Origin: Siphonodentalium dalli
Lineage: Eukaryota > Mollusca > Scaphopoda > Gadilida > Siphonodentaliidae
Length of the DNA stretch: 64,000 bases
NCBI GenBank assembly: GCA_032622095.1
Contig: CP136062.1
Coordinates: 196,423,887-196,487,886 of the forward strand
Direction: 5' to 3'
Part shown: piece after piece, positions 1-11,263 of the stretch
Numbering within the stretch: the first letter of the stretch is position 1
Layout of the letters: every line of letters begins with the position of its first letter
The notes under the pieces: generated by a model
Told to the model about the DNA's origin: nothing
Database searches by the model: none
What the model saw: only the letters and a program-made list of their open reading frames with translations
Position numbers and translations under genes: made by a program

Positions 1-39
1 ATTCCAATCGCCATAGCGCATGATACGACGCACATCGAT

Positions 40-435
40 TGTTGTGAACAATACATAAATGGAATTCTTATAGACCCTATAAGGTATGATAGACTTGGTC
101 AGACTGTTAATGCCACGTGGTTCGCATTAATAACCGAAGTCTCCTAATTTCGTGTTATTTTACTCGTGGTTTTTTCAACTCGCGCAAAATTTTTCTTTCA
201 ATCAATCCTCGCTACTGACGATGATATCTATCATAAGGTTACGTTTATTGTGCGAAATACATTAATGGCCTTATTTTAGAACCTCTAAGGTAGGTTAGAA
301 TTGGTCCGACCGTAACTGCCACGTGATTCGCTATCCGCAGTCTCCTAATTTCGTGCGAATGTTCTTATACTATGGCGTTTCATCTTGGGGAATTTTCTTT
401 CATTAATTTCCTCGCTACTCATCAGAACAACGTGC
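40..435. repeat. Diverged two-unit tandem duplication (~203 bp period)
   Basis: Two units share ordered anchors: CCACGTG at about 113 and 319, GTCTCCTAATTTCGTG at 139 and 340, and CCTCGCTACT at 207 and 410. The spacing is 201-206 bp throughout, so this is one tandem duplication that has since diverged. A short open frame runs through the second unit from 372 to 623, but it has no recognisable domain and I do not call it a gene. Confidence 0.7.
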
Positions 436-753
436 TTTCACATAATACTTTGTGTTTTATGTTTCAATTCTGTCACACATGTCTCCATGATCCAGAGACG
501 CTTAAAGTTGACAATACGGTTTATCAATATCAGAATGGAACTGTTTCATGTTTAATAATCATTGTTAATTGGTTACTTAATGACTGTAGTAGTACTAAGA
601 ATGTCGCTGTCATATCTATCTAGTAGTTTCTGCTCTGATGAACAATCGCTGCATTCTGTGGGGATTCGGACTAACATTAATCGTGATGATAATTTCACTA
701 GTAAAGAAACTTGTCTCAATTCCAGATTTTAGTTGTTATTGCGACTTTTATCA
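436..753. other. Unassigned AT-rich stretch
   Basis: I see no gene, hairpin or repeat that can be supported here. It lies between the tandem duplication and the 5S-like sequence. Confidence 0.5.
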
Positions 754-872
754 GTATACGGCAATATCACGTTGAAACCACCGCTTCTCGTCCGATCACC
801 GAAGTTAAGCAACGTCGAGCCTGGTTAGTACCTCGTTGGTTGACCGCCTGGGAATCTCGGGTGCTGTAGATT
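754..872 (+). rRNA. 5S rRNA-like copy (probably a pseudogene or 5S-derived repeat head)
   Basis: About 119 nt align end to end with animal 5S rRNA. The start GTATACGGCAATATCACG, the box A core GAAGTTAAGCAACGTCG and the box C core TGACCGCCTGGGAAT are all readable, and the end is GGTGCTGTAGATTT. Differences from the usual animal sequence lie in the region just before box C (CTCGTTGGTTGACC where GG-ATGGGTGACC is expected) and in loop and stem positions. The 3' flank has only three T residues, a poor RNA polymerase III terminator. It is a single copy, not an array. A functional dispersed 5S gene is possible, but a pseudogene or the head of a 5S-derived retroposon fits better, particularly with a tRNA-headed SINE starting about 95 bp downstream. 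Confidence 0.75.
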
Positions 873-966
873 TAAAAACAAAATTAACCCATCATTTAAA
901 ATTCGCTGGGTTGTTTCTTGACTAAATGGTGTCTCCTTCCGGAATACAAACATAACTGCTATCGTT

Positions 967-1384
967 AGAGAGCTCCATTAGCGTAGTCGGTAAAGTGAGA
1001 TAACCGTTCTGCATCAGTGACTCACAATTGCTCTATGACCACCGCGCCGTGAGTTCGAATCCCGAACAAAAAGATTGCAAAACTGGCTGTCGCTTGAGTC
1101 AGAAAGTGTGCCTGGTTGGACACTTCAAGAAACGACTCTCCCTTACGGCGTGTGCAGGGACGTCGTTAGGATCTCACCGTCGGACCAGAAGCCGACCAGA
1201 AGCCGACGTAAAAAAAAGGCTATCTCGTGTGCAGTATTCTGTGCACGTTTAAGAACCCTACCGTGGCGAGAGAGTCACGGGTTCGGCAACAATTAGTTAA
1301 AAACTGGCACCTGCTGGGACCACAATGGAAATAAGTCAGTAGATTATCTAGCAGACTAGTACCAAATAAAATCAATCAATCAAT
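967..1384 (+). mobile_element. tRNA-derived SINE
   Basis: An A-box-like TTAGCGTAGTCGG lies at 978-990 and a B-box-like GAGTTCGAATCCC at 1051-1063, which together form an RNA polymerase III promoter. The A-B spacing is rather long for a tRNA head, so there may be a small insertion. A body of about 300 bp without coding potential follows, including a short direct repeat (CAGAAGCCGAC twice near 1190-1208). The 3' end is AATAAAATCAATCAATCAAT, a tandem CAAT tail typical of SINEs mobilised by a partner LINE. I cannot name the family and found no clear target-site duplication. Confidence 0.75.
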
Positions 1385-3159
1385 ATCCTTCCTGCTCAGG
1401 TGTACATACGGAGGGTTTCGGGTTACTACGATTCTGGATATGGCTCTATTTGGGACTCAAATTACAAATCATGGGCGCTCAGGTTTGCGTTCTATCTTGT
1501 CGTCACTCTGACAGTATTTAATCATGGTTTCACTATCTACACAAATATTTGAAGATACTTTCGATCCTTTCCTCTTCTTGATTCAATTATGGGAATGTGA
1601 AAGTGTTATTTGCAATGGAATTATTCATGATCTCAGCCTGACAGGATTTAGAATCGTGGTGACTTGATCCCTCCAGTTAACTGACCCACAGTCAATTGCT
1701 GCTGTGGAATGCTCGATTCCCTATGTGGCCGCGACGTTTCTCGCAGCATTACTGGCGACCGTGGCCAAAATTTGAGATGTCTGGATGACGGTCCCCAATG
1801 AATAACGATATACTAGCAGTGGTATTCCAAGACGACGAGGGGGGAGACATTATTTATGGCAAGTAACCATATCAAATGTGAGCTTGGTACAAGAACATTC
1901 TGTACATCCAATACAGCGTGCATTGTTCATAAAGGACATGGTAGGAGTTTTGAAGGTATTCATTGACTAGCAGGAGTCTAAATGAATTTCAAATAAATAC
2001 GTGTCCAGACCTTTCGTATCGTTGATATGGCGAATAGACTTCACACACGAATGAAGCACATTTACATGGAAAGCATTTATATTGTCACGTGACCCACGAC
2101 CACTGCCAATAGCCTTTCCGACAAGAGTTCATCACATGGCTCTTCACAGTTCTATTGCCCATATCAATTTGATTATCTGGCACATAGACAATAAAACAGG
2201 CAAAGACGTTTGCGCTGTCCAGCTTAGCTTTCGAGGAAGCTCATTGACCAGCATTACAGACCTTTCCCCGCAGGCAGGGGACCACCCCGTACGAGTGGAT
2301 CCCATCCCGATGGCACCAGACACCTGATCATAAGGGCCTGAAACCATGCTGCCAACTCTGCGCGCTTCGGTCTATGCTGGATTTGTCCTATTTTCCTTAA
2401 ACATGCCTTAAACAGGACCACTTAGGTAGGGGGAGTTCCTCTCTATCATGGCTATTAAAATTCAATAAGTAAAAATGCAACATTATAAGGGATGTGTGTC
2501 CTTTACTAGGAGGATGATAATTTCATTCGTTTCCTTCCTAGGAGAGCCATTTTTAGAGTGGGTCTTCCCCTAGTTTGCTGCATGCTTCACACTAATCTAC
2601 CTATCACACACCTAGGTCGTTCTACTGCATGTTTGGGGGGAAAGTGACATGATGTTCTGGGCAGAGGCTCAGACCTGAATATTCCGTATGGTGACCGTGA
2701 CAATTTACCCGTATTTATCATCCGACTACATTGTACATCATTTGAACTGATTTCGGTTGTAGAAGAGACAACTATCTGAATATTTCACTACGATCGTTTA
2801 ATTAAGTACATTATATAGACATGGTCTGCGCACCTTCATTTCTTAAAATCAGATCGCGGTGGGTATTCCACTGGGAACGTGGACTGCTCTCAGGTGCCTA
2901 ATGGTCGCGAGTGCCTAATAATAGTGTGTGGATTTAGGCTGAACATAATAGTTGTGATTGCAAATTTTGCTCTATGTCTCCATTCCAAATGATGGTGATC
3001 ATTGGGAATTTTCTCCAAAATGAATACTCGTACCGACACTATTGTTTGGCACCTGAGAGTAGCGGTTTGCTTTCTCAGTGGCTGCTCTGGTCACCTGTGC
3101 TGTTCGGCCATGAGCTCCCGGTGCTTATGGCAGTTATTCATGTTCTCTGAGGGGCTATC
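1385..3159. other. Unassigned intergenic stretch
   Basis: Several open frames of 65-85 codons occur, including opposed frames at 2,082-2,347 in a locally GC-richer patch. None shows a recognisable domain. I see no strong repeat or RNA gene. Confidence 0.5.
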
Positions 3160-3780
3160 TATTATATATTTTGGAAGATCTGTCTGTGTGTGTGTTTGTG
3201 TGTGTGTCTGTAATCGATGGACTCGAAAACGGCCGAGCCGATTTCGATGAGACTTGGTATGTTGGGGTATTTTCGGCCGGGGAGTGACATAGGCCTATTA
3301 ATTTGCCCGTGCGACGTGACCTTGACCTTGAAATCTGGTAATTTCAAGGTCAAACACCCGAATATCACGGGATTTCGATGAAACTTGGTATGTGGGTGTG
3401 CCTTCGGCCGGGGAGTGGCATGAACCTATTAATTTGCCCGTGCGACGTGACATTGACCTTGAAATCGGCTCATTTCAAGGTCAAACGCTCGAATATCACG
3501 GGATTTCGATGAAACTTAGTGTCTAGGGATATGTGGGGTACTTTCGGCCGGGGAGTGGCATATGCCTATTAATTTGCCCGTGCGACGAGACCTTGACCTT
3601 GAAATCGGGTCAATTCAAGGTCAAATCGCGAATTTTGATGGGATTTCCACGAAATTTGATACATAGGGTTACTTTTGTCCACTGAGTGTTTTGGACGGGT
3701 CAAATCGTGACCCCGAACTGACATCGACCTTCAAAATGGACAATTCAAGGTCAAAGCCCGGACAAAGTCGGGTCACCTTC
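3160..3780 (+). repeat. Tandem satellite, ~131-140 bp unit, rich in TCAAGGTCA
   Basis: After a TG-rich leader (3,180-3,210) the sequence GATTTCGATGA-A/G-ACTTGG recurs at 3,240, 3,371 and 3,502, with a diverged fourth copy at 3,642. The steps are 131, 131 and 140 bp. Each unit carries a GGCCGGGGAGTG segment and paired GACCTTGACCTTGAAA and TTCAAGGTCAAA motifs that can pair with each other. Related blocks lie at 35,320-35,800 (opposite strand) and 37,500-37,650, and the leader resembles 36,520-36,570. This is a dispersed repeat family, not a gene. Confidence 0.85.
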
Positions 3781-4798
3781 TAGTATATATATATTTAGTG
3801 ATACATTGGAACATGCCAGGGATCTGTGCTCTGGCTCCGCCCATTGGATTAATGGACGTAGCTTTGGTAGGGCCTTCTGACATGATCTCATGCTGACTTC
3901 TATATCACCCTGATATATATATATATTATATCATTTATATATTTATATACGCGAAAGATGTGTATCACAGGGTTTCTGCAATGATATCTTGTGATACATA
4001 GGTACCTCAGAGAATGTGATCAGAAGAAGAAAGAAGAGGAAGCTGTTCTAAGAAGGAAGACAGGACCAGTTCACGCTCCTCCGGTTACGCCACGGCGGTA
4101 CAATCATCTAGCGGGGATGCGTCTGGTGGAGTAGACGGGGTACTTGGGACCTCCAGGACATTTGTCCCCAACCAAATGCCAGTGGTTCTGGGCACAAAGC
4201 TGCCAAATCACGTGCGCACGAATCGTCACCGGCCGACGGGCCTTGGCAGATTAAGCGCAGGGCAGTGGCCCTACCTATAAGGTAGCAGGTCGAGACCCCC
4301 TGGCCGCGCATGCTCTCATCTGAGAAAGGCCTTGCCTGCCACTCAACCGTCTTGGGGCTCGGAGAACAATGACCTCTCTTAATGTTGGTTGTCTCGCCAT
4401 CTTCGGAGTGGGCCTCCTCCTGTGCAGGTCGTTCTGTCGCTAAGGCGGAGAGTGAATTAGTCTCCTTGCATCATGATCCTATGGCGGGTGGGATTTTAGA
4501 ACTGACATATGAAGAACGAAGAAGAAGACAAAGAGAAGAACGAAGAGTTTCTTCTTCCGTTATACTTGCTCGGTTCGCTCGCAACTATGAATTGGATGGC
4601 ACCTCCTGGGATGTTTCTTCCAAAACACATTTGAGCAATATAGAACTCTAACTATATGAGTTATTTCACGTAACTAATCATAACAAATTCATTAAAGATT
4701 TCATATATGGTACAATCTGTTTAAAAGAGTACATTCACTTAAAATTTGGCTATTAACTTTATTGTTCGTGCCTCCTCCTGGGCTTGCATTCTAATCCA
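3781..4798. other. Intergenic, with a GC-richer purine-flanked segment
   Basis: From 3,900 to 3,960 the sequence is TA-rich. From about 4,020 to 4,560 it is clearly more GC-rich than its surroundings and is flanked by GAAGAAGAAAG-type purine runs on both sides. A weak B-box-like GGTCGAGACC occurs near 4,289, too little to call a tRNA or SINE. Open frames on both strands (4,108-4,311 minus and 4,382-4,651 plus) lack any recognisable domain. The segment looks like an inserted fragment of another element. Confidence 0.4.
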
Positions 4799-4892
4799 TA
4801 TAGTTCAGTGTGAAGGCTTCCTTTGGCTGAAATATTATATTTTTAAAAGTATAATATATATTTCCTTACAGAAAGCCTGAACACTGAACTAT
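4799..4892. mobile_element. Small hairpin element (MITE-like)
   Basis: ATAGTTCAGTGT near 4,800 pairs with ACACTGAACTAT ending at 4,892. AAGGCTT pairs with AAGCCT, and the loop is AT-rich. One arm recurs in opposite orientation at 5,103-5,166. Confidence 0.7.
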
Positions 4893-5102
4893 CATAGGGC
4901 CCTCCCATGGCGGTGCCATTCCCAACCCCGCAACTCGCCAATCTCCTGATTGAGTCCGAAATAAAACTGGCGATCTCATGCGAACATCCAGGTATGTTGG
5001 GACAGTTTACGCGTGACTAATCTGAACAAGACAATGAGCGTCCAGAGGCGACCAAAAAGTTAACCCTTTTCTACCGTGGCTTGCAAAGTAGGACATATAT
5101 CC

Positions 5103-5166
5103 ATATAGTTCAGTGTTCAGGCTTTCTTCAAGGAAATATATATTATACTTTTAAAAATATAATTTT
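5103..5166. repeat. Solo arm of the 4.8 kb hairpin element
   Basis: This is a near-identical reverse-complement copy of about 4,833-4,892 (ATAGTTCAGTGTTCAGGCTT followed by the AT-rich loop side). The second arm is missing, so it is a half element. Confidence 0.65.
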
Positions 5167-6600
5167 ACCAATTTTGTCCTCTTGACAGTATACCACCGTT
5201 AGAAATCTATCAAATTCATTTATAATGCATACTAATTTTGACACAGTTTCTCGTTGACTGCGTTCGCTATACAATGATCTTGTTTGATTATCGATGACGA
5301 GTTGAACAGTCCAACGCGCACGGAGTATTGTTCAATGATAGCGTGTTCCTGCACGGGAAAATATCAATCATGAGAGCTAAAACGCCTCTTATTTAATACC
5401 CCTCTTCAATTTTCTTGAGTATTCAATGTGTACCTGAAGAGATTTTACCAACGAAGAACGGGTGGGAATTTGTATGGAAATTGTCAGCGCATCCGCACAC
5501 AATCAGACTTAAACGTCAGGTGCTAGTGTACGGCGAATTACAAATTACAATATATTTACTGTTGTGCAAATTGGCGCTATCACAAGAGCCAGAAAGAAAC
5601 AAATCGATAGCCCAGAAATCGACATATACTGGGGTTTTTTTTGCGATAAAGGTGAACAAATGAGATAAATACGATTGACGGACTACACCAATGGTAAAAT
5701 AACTTGTAGTCCGATGCCTGCAGTTACTATGCGCTCGCTACAACGAAACATGCTTAAACGAAGTCATGTGTTGTTTTGTAAGGAGATCAATTGCGCCAGC
5801 TTGACTTGAAATTAGTTGTATATCTATAATATACAAAAGGGGTCAGGGCAAAATAGATTTTCCACGATGCCCCAGTTCCCCCAGAACCCGTATAATATTC
5901 AAAGAGGGGCGGTGGTAATTGCCCTTCTGCATGGGTTACATATTTCGCTGCTCTCAATTAACATTTCAATTTGAGTATATTGTTTGCCTTTATAGTATAG
6001 AATCTGCTCAACTAATATATGCATCAATTCATCATCTTGGTTCCCATTTGTTCAAATAATAAAAAAATATTTTGTTCTTTTTTCCCGATAAATTTTAATT
6101 CTGATCATAAACTTGTGAACATGAACAATATTCATCTATATATAAATATTCATTTATAAATATTTCATTCTATAAATTGTGCCTATAATTCCTGGAGATA
6201 TTGGCTTATGGATCCATCAAGGGGTGGGGTCAGCAATGCGACTATTCTGCAGTTGTAAAACGGACAGGTCCGTTGCACCCTGAACAAATGTTTGTTTTTT
6301 AAATTAGACATACATGTAGATTAGTTTAGGTTGATTCTTGAATTTACATGGGGTTATTCTGAAAGGACAAGTAACATTTTTTTTGACATTGCGACGTATT
6401 TCACCAGATGGATAGCAGCGACCACAAATGTTAATACTTTTATCCAAATTATCTTTATATGGAGCGCGGTGGTGTTGGGAGGTGGTGGGATAATTTTTTT
6501 ACAACATTATTTTTTAATTCGCCGAAACTGGGGCGTGAAAATACGTACATAGCTGCCAATGATTTAATCAGCACATCATTCGTGCACTGCATGGGGTTGT
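5167..6600. other. Unassigned AT-rich stretch
   Basis: Only short anonymous frames are present (for example 5,415-5,663 and 6,331-6,552). No repeat or RNA gene is supported. Confidence 0.5.
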
Positions 6601-6696
6601 GATGGCCTTCCTATTTGCAATCCAGCTCAGTAATCATGCAGATAACACACCACATGTCCACACCGTGATGTCCGTGCAAAGCACCGATCCCATGTA

Positions 6697-6993
6697 TTGT
6701 GTGCATATATAAATGGGACAACTTGCGATACGGTATTCATTCTGTCCGAAATGTCTTCATTTGAGATAGCACCCGTAGTGGAGTCTGTCCAGGTGGTTAA
6801 CGAGAATACGTGTGAGATTTGCGGTTTTAAAACGAAATATAAATGCAACTTGAAAATTCACAAATCAAGACGCCATGGAACCTTGCCAAGTGCTACAGTA
6901 ACAACCACACTAGAAGCAGACTACGTTTGTGGGAAGATTCACAAATCAAAGCCGGGTTTGGTTCTGCACAGGAAAGGGAAACATCTTTTATGA
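6697..6993 (+). pseudogene. C2H2 zinc-finger fragment
   Basis: A 98-codon frame contains one good C2H2 finger: CEIC, twelve residues, then HKSRRH, about residues 39-58. A second finger, ending HKSKPGLVLHRKGKH, has lost its first cysteine, because only VC-GK remains where a C-x2-C pair is expected. The frame stops right after the second finger. A Met at about 6,751 would give a shorter start. The second finger resembles those in zinc-finger proteins and also those at the N-terminus of some R2-like LINE proteins, so host gene fragment or retroelement fragment are both possible. The damaged finger and short length argue for a remnant. Confidence 0.45.
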
Positions 6994-7055
6994 TATCGGA
7001 GTTCTTCACAGCAGTGCTTGGTGGTGAGATGGCTGATGATGTTATCGAATGTTAG

Positions 7056-7366
7056 CTCCCGCTTATCACAAAATGCACACCGGTAGTTCTTCATAATCTG
7101 AAAAATAAAATGAGCCATTGTTCACCTGAAGAATAGCAAAACTCAATCATATGGTGTTTAAAATGTAACGCGCAACCCCTAGGTTGCAGTATGTTAATTT
7201 AGTATCGACTGTCCCTACGTTACGCATTCCACGTTTGCGGAGATATTAGCCAGACACAACACAATTATGTAAATTAAAAGGCCACTAGGCCACACGTTCC
7301 CCAAAGTTGGCTTTATTTGCCCGGTTTTTTTTTTGAAATAATTATGCGAACAATCATATGTTTATG
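7056..7366. other. Unassigned stretch
   Basis: No gene or clear repeat is seen. A T-run lies near 7,325. Confidence 0.45.
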
Positions 7367-7870
7367 TAGAAAAAGGGTGATAACTCCGACAAAAATCACC
7401 AGACCTGAACCATATTCAAACCTGACTTGAACACTGTGATGGATATACCTCATGCATGTAAAGTATCGTTGGGATTAGTTTATATTAACTGGAATTATCC
7501 GAACAAGACGAAAATGGCAATTTATAGGTCGAAAAACGATCAAAACTAATAAAAAAAAATCACCTGACGCAAACAATATTTGAACTAGACATCAATCTAA
7601 ATAATGTAATGTTTAGTAGTCGTACAAAGTCTCGTTCCGATCGGATATTACTCATCGGAGTTATTATCCTTACAGCATGAAAATAGCAATGTCTAAGTAA
7701 AATAAATGGCCATAAATCTGAGGGAATAAAAATCATCGGAATGAAACCATAATTGATTGACCTCTATAATGTGACGGTTATTCCTCCTTTGAAGTGTCGT
7801 TTCGGTCGGATAATTTTAGATGGAATTAAAAGTCAGACAAGAAATCGGACGAACAAACGCCACTGATTAC
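7367..7870 (+). repeat. Highly diverged tandem repeat, ~150-175 bp unit
   Basis: Phrases such as AAAATCACC-AGACCTGAACC and AAAATCACCTGACGCAAAC, and AAAGTATCGTTGGGATTAG and AAAGTCTCGTTCCGATCGG, recur in the same order about 150-180 bp apart. A third, weaker round ends near 7,870 (AAGTGTCGTTTCGGTCGGA). The order of phrases indicates an old tandem repeat with no coding content. Confidence 0.5.
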
Positions 7871-8984
7871 AATAGTCCTCTGACAATATTAGGTACTGGG
7901 GTCAACAATACTAACTTGAAAGTGAGGTTTTATAACAAATAAATAGATTTTCCATTTTCTCTTTCTCTCCCTATATCTGCAGGCAAATTGTAATTCTAAA
8001 CTGAACATCGACTTTCTATTTTTATCGAGCTACATGTATAACGCAGATGTTAAAAATGTACTCCGGTTATTTACATTTATAATGACACAAAGACATCATT
8101 CGCATAGTTTGTCGCATATTTTATTTTACATTTATAAAACCATTGTTGGCGTGCAGTTACTAACCAATTCTTGTGTGTGAAGTCAGACTGTGTCTAAACT
8201 AAGACTGCCTTCGAACATTAGTTAGTGGGAGGTCTGTAATCAATTATTATCATTAATGCTTATTTCAATAGTTGGCGTTTCTGGGAAACAAGTATCATAA
8301 CCATCGCCAAATATGATAGTTTGTATGCCAACTATATTTCTGGTCGTTAGCCCCCTCTGATTTTATTTTAAAAATAAAAAATAAGTCACCATTTAATTAG
8401 CATACAGGTGGTGTACAAATGAGCTGCAAAGCAACACAATGACATAATCGTCACCATAATGATGTGTAATGATACGACTCTCATCTTGAACCAATCATTT
8501 GCCTACAATTGGCAGATATTGTTTTGGTCTTGCAATATGCCGTACAGTAACAAAACATGGGAATTGCAATTTGCACAACAGTGCTCATGCAATACGCCGT
8601 ACACCAAATAATTATGTCTTTCGGCAATAGTTTTAACAAACAGCCGAAAAACTCATGTTTGGTGCTATATAATTGATTGTGGAGATTTCGTAAATCATGT
8701 GTGTAGCAATATTTAAAAATACATACGTTTTAAATACAAGAAAATCGGTGTTTAACAGAGCAAGTTTCACATAATAATCGTGATTTCTGAGGACGTACTT
8801 TATATTCAGAATTTATATATAGTATAGTTTCGAAGAATAGCATACTCACCAATTATTCAGAGGTATGTGATATTCCTGATATGTCCTGGTTTTTCACAAT
8901 CACGAATTTTCTGTCAAAAATCTCGGCATATTATGTAAACAAACACATTTTTCCTGCATAATATCCGGTGTCGTATATACACAG
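7871..8984. other. Unassigned AT-rich stretch
   Basis: No gene, RNA or clear repeat is supported. A short direct repetition (GCAATATGCCGTACA and GCAATACGCCGTACA near 8,535 and 8,590) is the only structure seen. Confidence 0.45.
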
Positions 8985-9296
8985 TGATAAAACTGTAAGG
9001 TAGAATGAAATCAAGCAAGTGTAGAACACGAGTTTAGGAATGAAATATTCGTAAGGCACAAGGGACCGGTTTCGTTGCTAAATTCAACTCGTCAACGAGA
9101 TTCTGTTTTGAAGTTGTATCACATCCAGATCCTAAATAGTGATCCAGATGATAAGGAGTATAGCACACCTTTCCGTAAAAAATGGGAAAAACATTGGATT
9201 TATCTTCTTCAGACGCTTACAACTTATCAATAGTCTAGACTAGAGCATATTCTTTGCCTTTGTCTTATCTATTATATTCATTTGGAGCGATGTTAA

Positions 9297-9928
9297 AGGG
9301 GTACTGTACACAGAGATAGACGATTTTTTTATTTACTCCCACTGAAATAACTTTCAAGTTAGATTGTGTTCGCGTTATACGAGTTTCGTATAAACCTAAT
9401 TTAGCGAAGAAAATATTGATCTTGGAAACAAAAATATTACGATTTCAAACTACGCGCCATGTTTTTGACCTTCACCGGAGAAAACGCAGGTCGCACGAAG
9501 AACCGGAAGTTCGTTGTTCGCAGCTTCAATCTCTTTCATCGAACAATCTCACTCCCAATAAAAATACTTGACGCTTTGAATCTTGTTTCTTTCTCGTTTT
9601 TTTCCGAATCGGTTATAGCGGGCCTTTCTTTTGCAGGTAACATGTTTTGTTTGCAACTCAATAATGTTCGCGAACGGCCGTCGATAAAAGTCACCCAACA
9701 TATGAGATTTCAAGAACGGTAACTCGTAATGGCATAATTCTCCATTTTATGACTCCAGCCATAAATTGATTTATATTAAATAATTCAATTTTACTTTTAT
9801 GATAGCCTGTTAACCGGAAGGTTTTCAGTAGACATCATCGACTCAAATTAGTTATTTTAAAATATAATATTGATATTAGATAGCTATTGTCACCAGTAAT
9901 TTATTGAAATTGGGGGTACAGTACCCCT
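9297..9928 (+). mobile_element. TTAA-flanked MITE, copy A (piggyBac-like target site)
   Basis: The ends are AGGGGTACTGTAC at 9,297 and the inverted GTACAGTACCCCT ending at 9,928. TTAA lies on both sides (9,293-9,296 and 9,929-9,932). The paralogous site near 54,533 reads GAGCGATGTTAAGGATAT with a single TTAA and no insert, so borders and target duplication are directly visible. No transposase is encoded. A second copy in opposite orientation, disrupted by a large foldback, occupies 16,840-22,390. A TTAA target is known for piggyBac and a few other superfamilies; the assignment rests on that alone. Confidence 0.9.
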
Positions 9929-10223
9929 TTAAGGATATATGAGCAGACGAAATGATAATAAAAGTGCATAAGAATTCATATTCATTGGTGGGAAATGTTG
10001 ATAATAAGTTCAGCAAAAGGCTGGTTGAACTTATGGTCCTATTGCAATTTGTTGAACGTATTATTTGAGACCATTTTGTAAGGAAACTACTCATCGATGA
10101 GTATTTAGTATAGAATGGGTTAAAACCTGTTTTGATAGATCACCTGAGACACAATGTTTGCCTTTCATTCTAAATAATTTCTCTGATTGACAACTGCCAA
10201 AATTGCTGTATGGCCCTCCTATA

Positions 10224-10459
10224 CAGTAATGCCCTAAATAATCAACTCCTTAATAGCAGAATTACGGGTAATTTTTCAGGATTTAGTCGGAAATATGGCT
10301 TGTTGCCATTCATCGGAAAGCTCTCACTAATTTTTCAGGATTTAGTTGGAAATATGGATTGTTGTCATTCAGGCAACAAACCATATTTCCGACTAAATTC
10401 TGAAAAATTACCCATAATTCTGCTGTGGTTAAGGAGTTGATTATTTAGGGCATTACTGT
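10224..10459. mobile_element. Hairpin MITE (copy 1) in the intron block
   Basis: CAGTAATGCCCTAAATAAT at the left pairs with the inverse ending CATTACTG at the right, with arms running inward through the GATTTAGTCGGAAATATGG segment. Compared with the 54,801-54,975 copy, the centre carries an extra partial repeat of the ATTTTTCAGGATTTAGT-GGAAATATGG segment. Confidence 0.85.
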
Positions 10460-11133
10460 AACTGTTTATTTCTGGAAATTTAATTATGTATCACTGCAAG
10501 TGCAACTACTTATGGGCAATTGTTCCCTTTCTTTATTACACACCTGTTGCTATATTTGGTTGATTACTTTATTTCAACCTTTATGATAATTTCACGCAAA
10601 TGCATTAGAGCGATCCTGATGGCTTGCCTGACGTCATACACAAAAACTGAAACGGTACTACAACAATTATTCAACTTCATATTGTGTTAAGTAGATGACT
10701 TATATTTAACATTAAAACCAAACCAAAACAATTATTTGTAAAGTATTTTAAATGTTGCTGTGTAATAAACATAGAACCACACACGAATGAGGTGAAGAAC
10801 CTTATTGCACTTGTTTACTGTGCCAACTTGAAACATTGCCCCACAATAAACTCATGCAATTGCTTCGCCACATTCACATGATGGTGTGGTTCTGCCAATA
10901 TATAGCAGCTTTTTTGTTGGGGACCACAAAATATTACTGGTATCCCTCCTGTGTTAGGTTATCCAATTTAGTTCTAGATTACATTTACAGTAATGCGCCC
11001 CCACGTGGTCCCCAGATGACCATATCGTACTACGTCATGTGACGTAATTTCGACCAACCAATGACCTGCATTCAAGGGTGTATTCGAATCTGTGTTCTTC
11101 CATGTTCGTGAACGACAGGTTACCTAAAACCAT

Positions 11134-11263
11134 ATACTAAATATAGAACAGGAACACTGGCACGTCATGATCGCAGGTCTAGATTCTTACTCCCTGATTA
11201 TGGGGACTAAGAATCTTGACCCGCAACATGACATGCCAGTGTTCCCATTCTATATTCAGTATA
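11134..11263. mobile_element. Second hairpin MITE (copy 1), right end lost
   Basis: Arms TACTAAATATAGAAC...AGATTCTTA and AGAATCTTGACC...TTCTATATTCAGTA pair around a short loop. In copy 2 (55,596-55,811) the element extends outward to GGGTGTATTCGAAT and its inverse. Here the outer right end is missing, apparently through a deletion between two GGATTC repeats. Confidence 0.75.

Noticed and set aside
4020-4500. tRNA-derived SINE in the GC-rich segment
   Set aside because: Only a weak B-box-like GGTCGAGACC is present; no convincing A box or tail was found.
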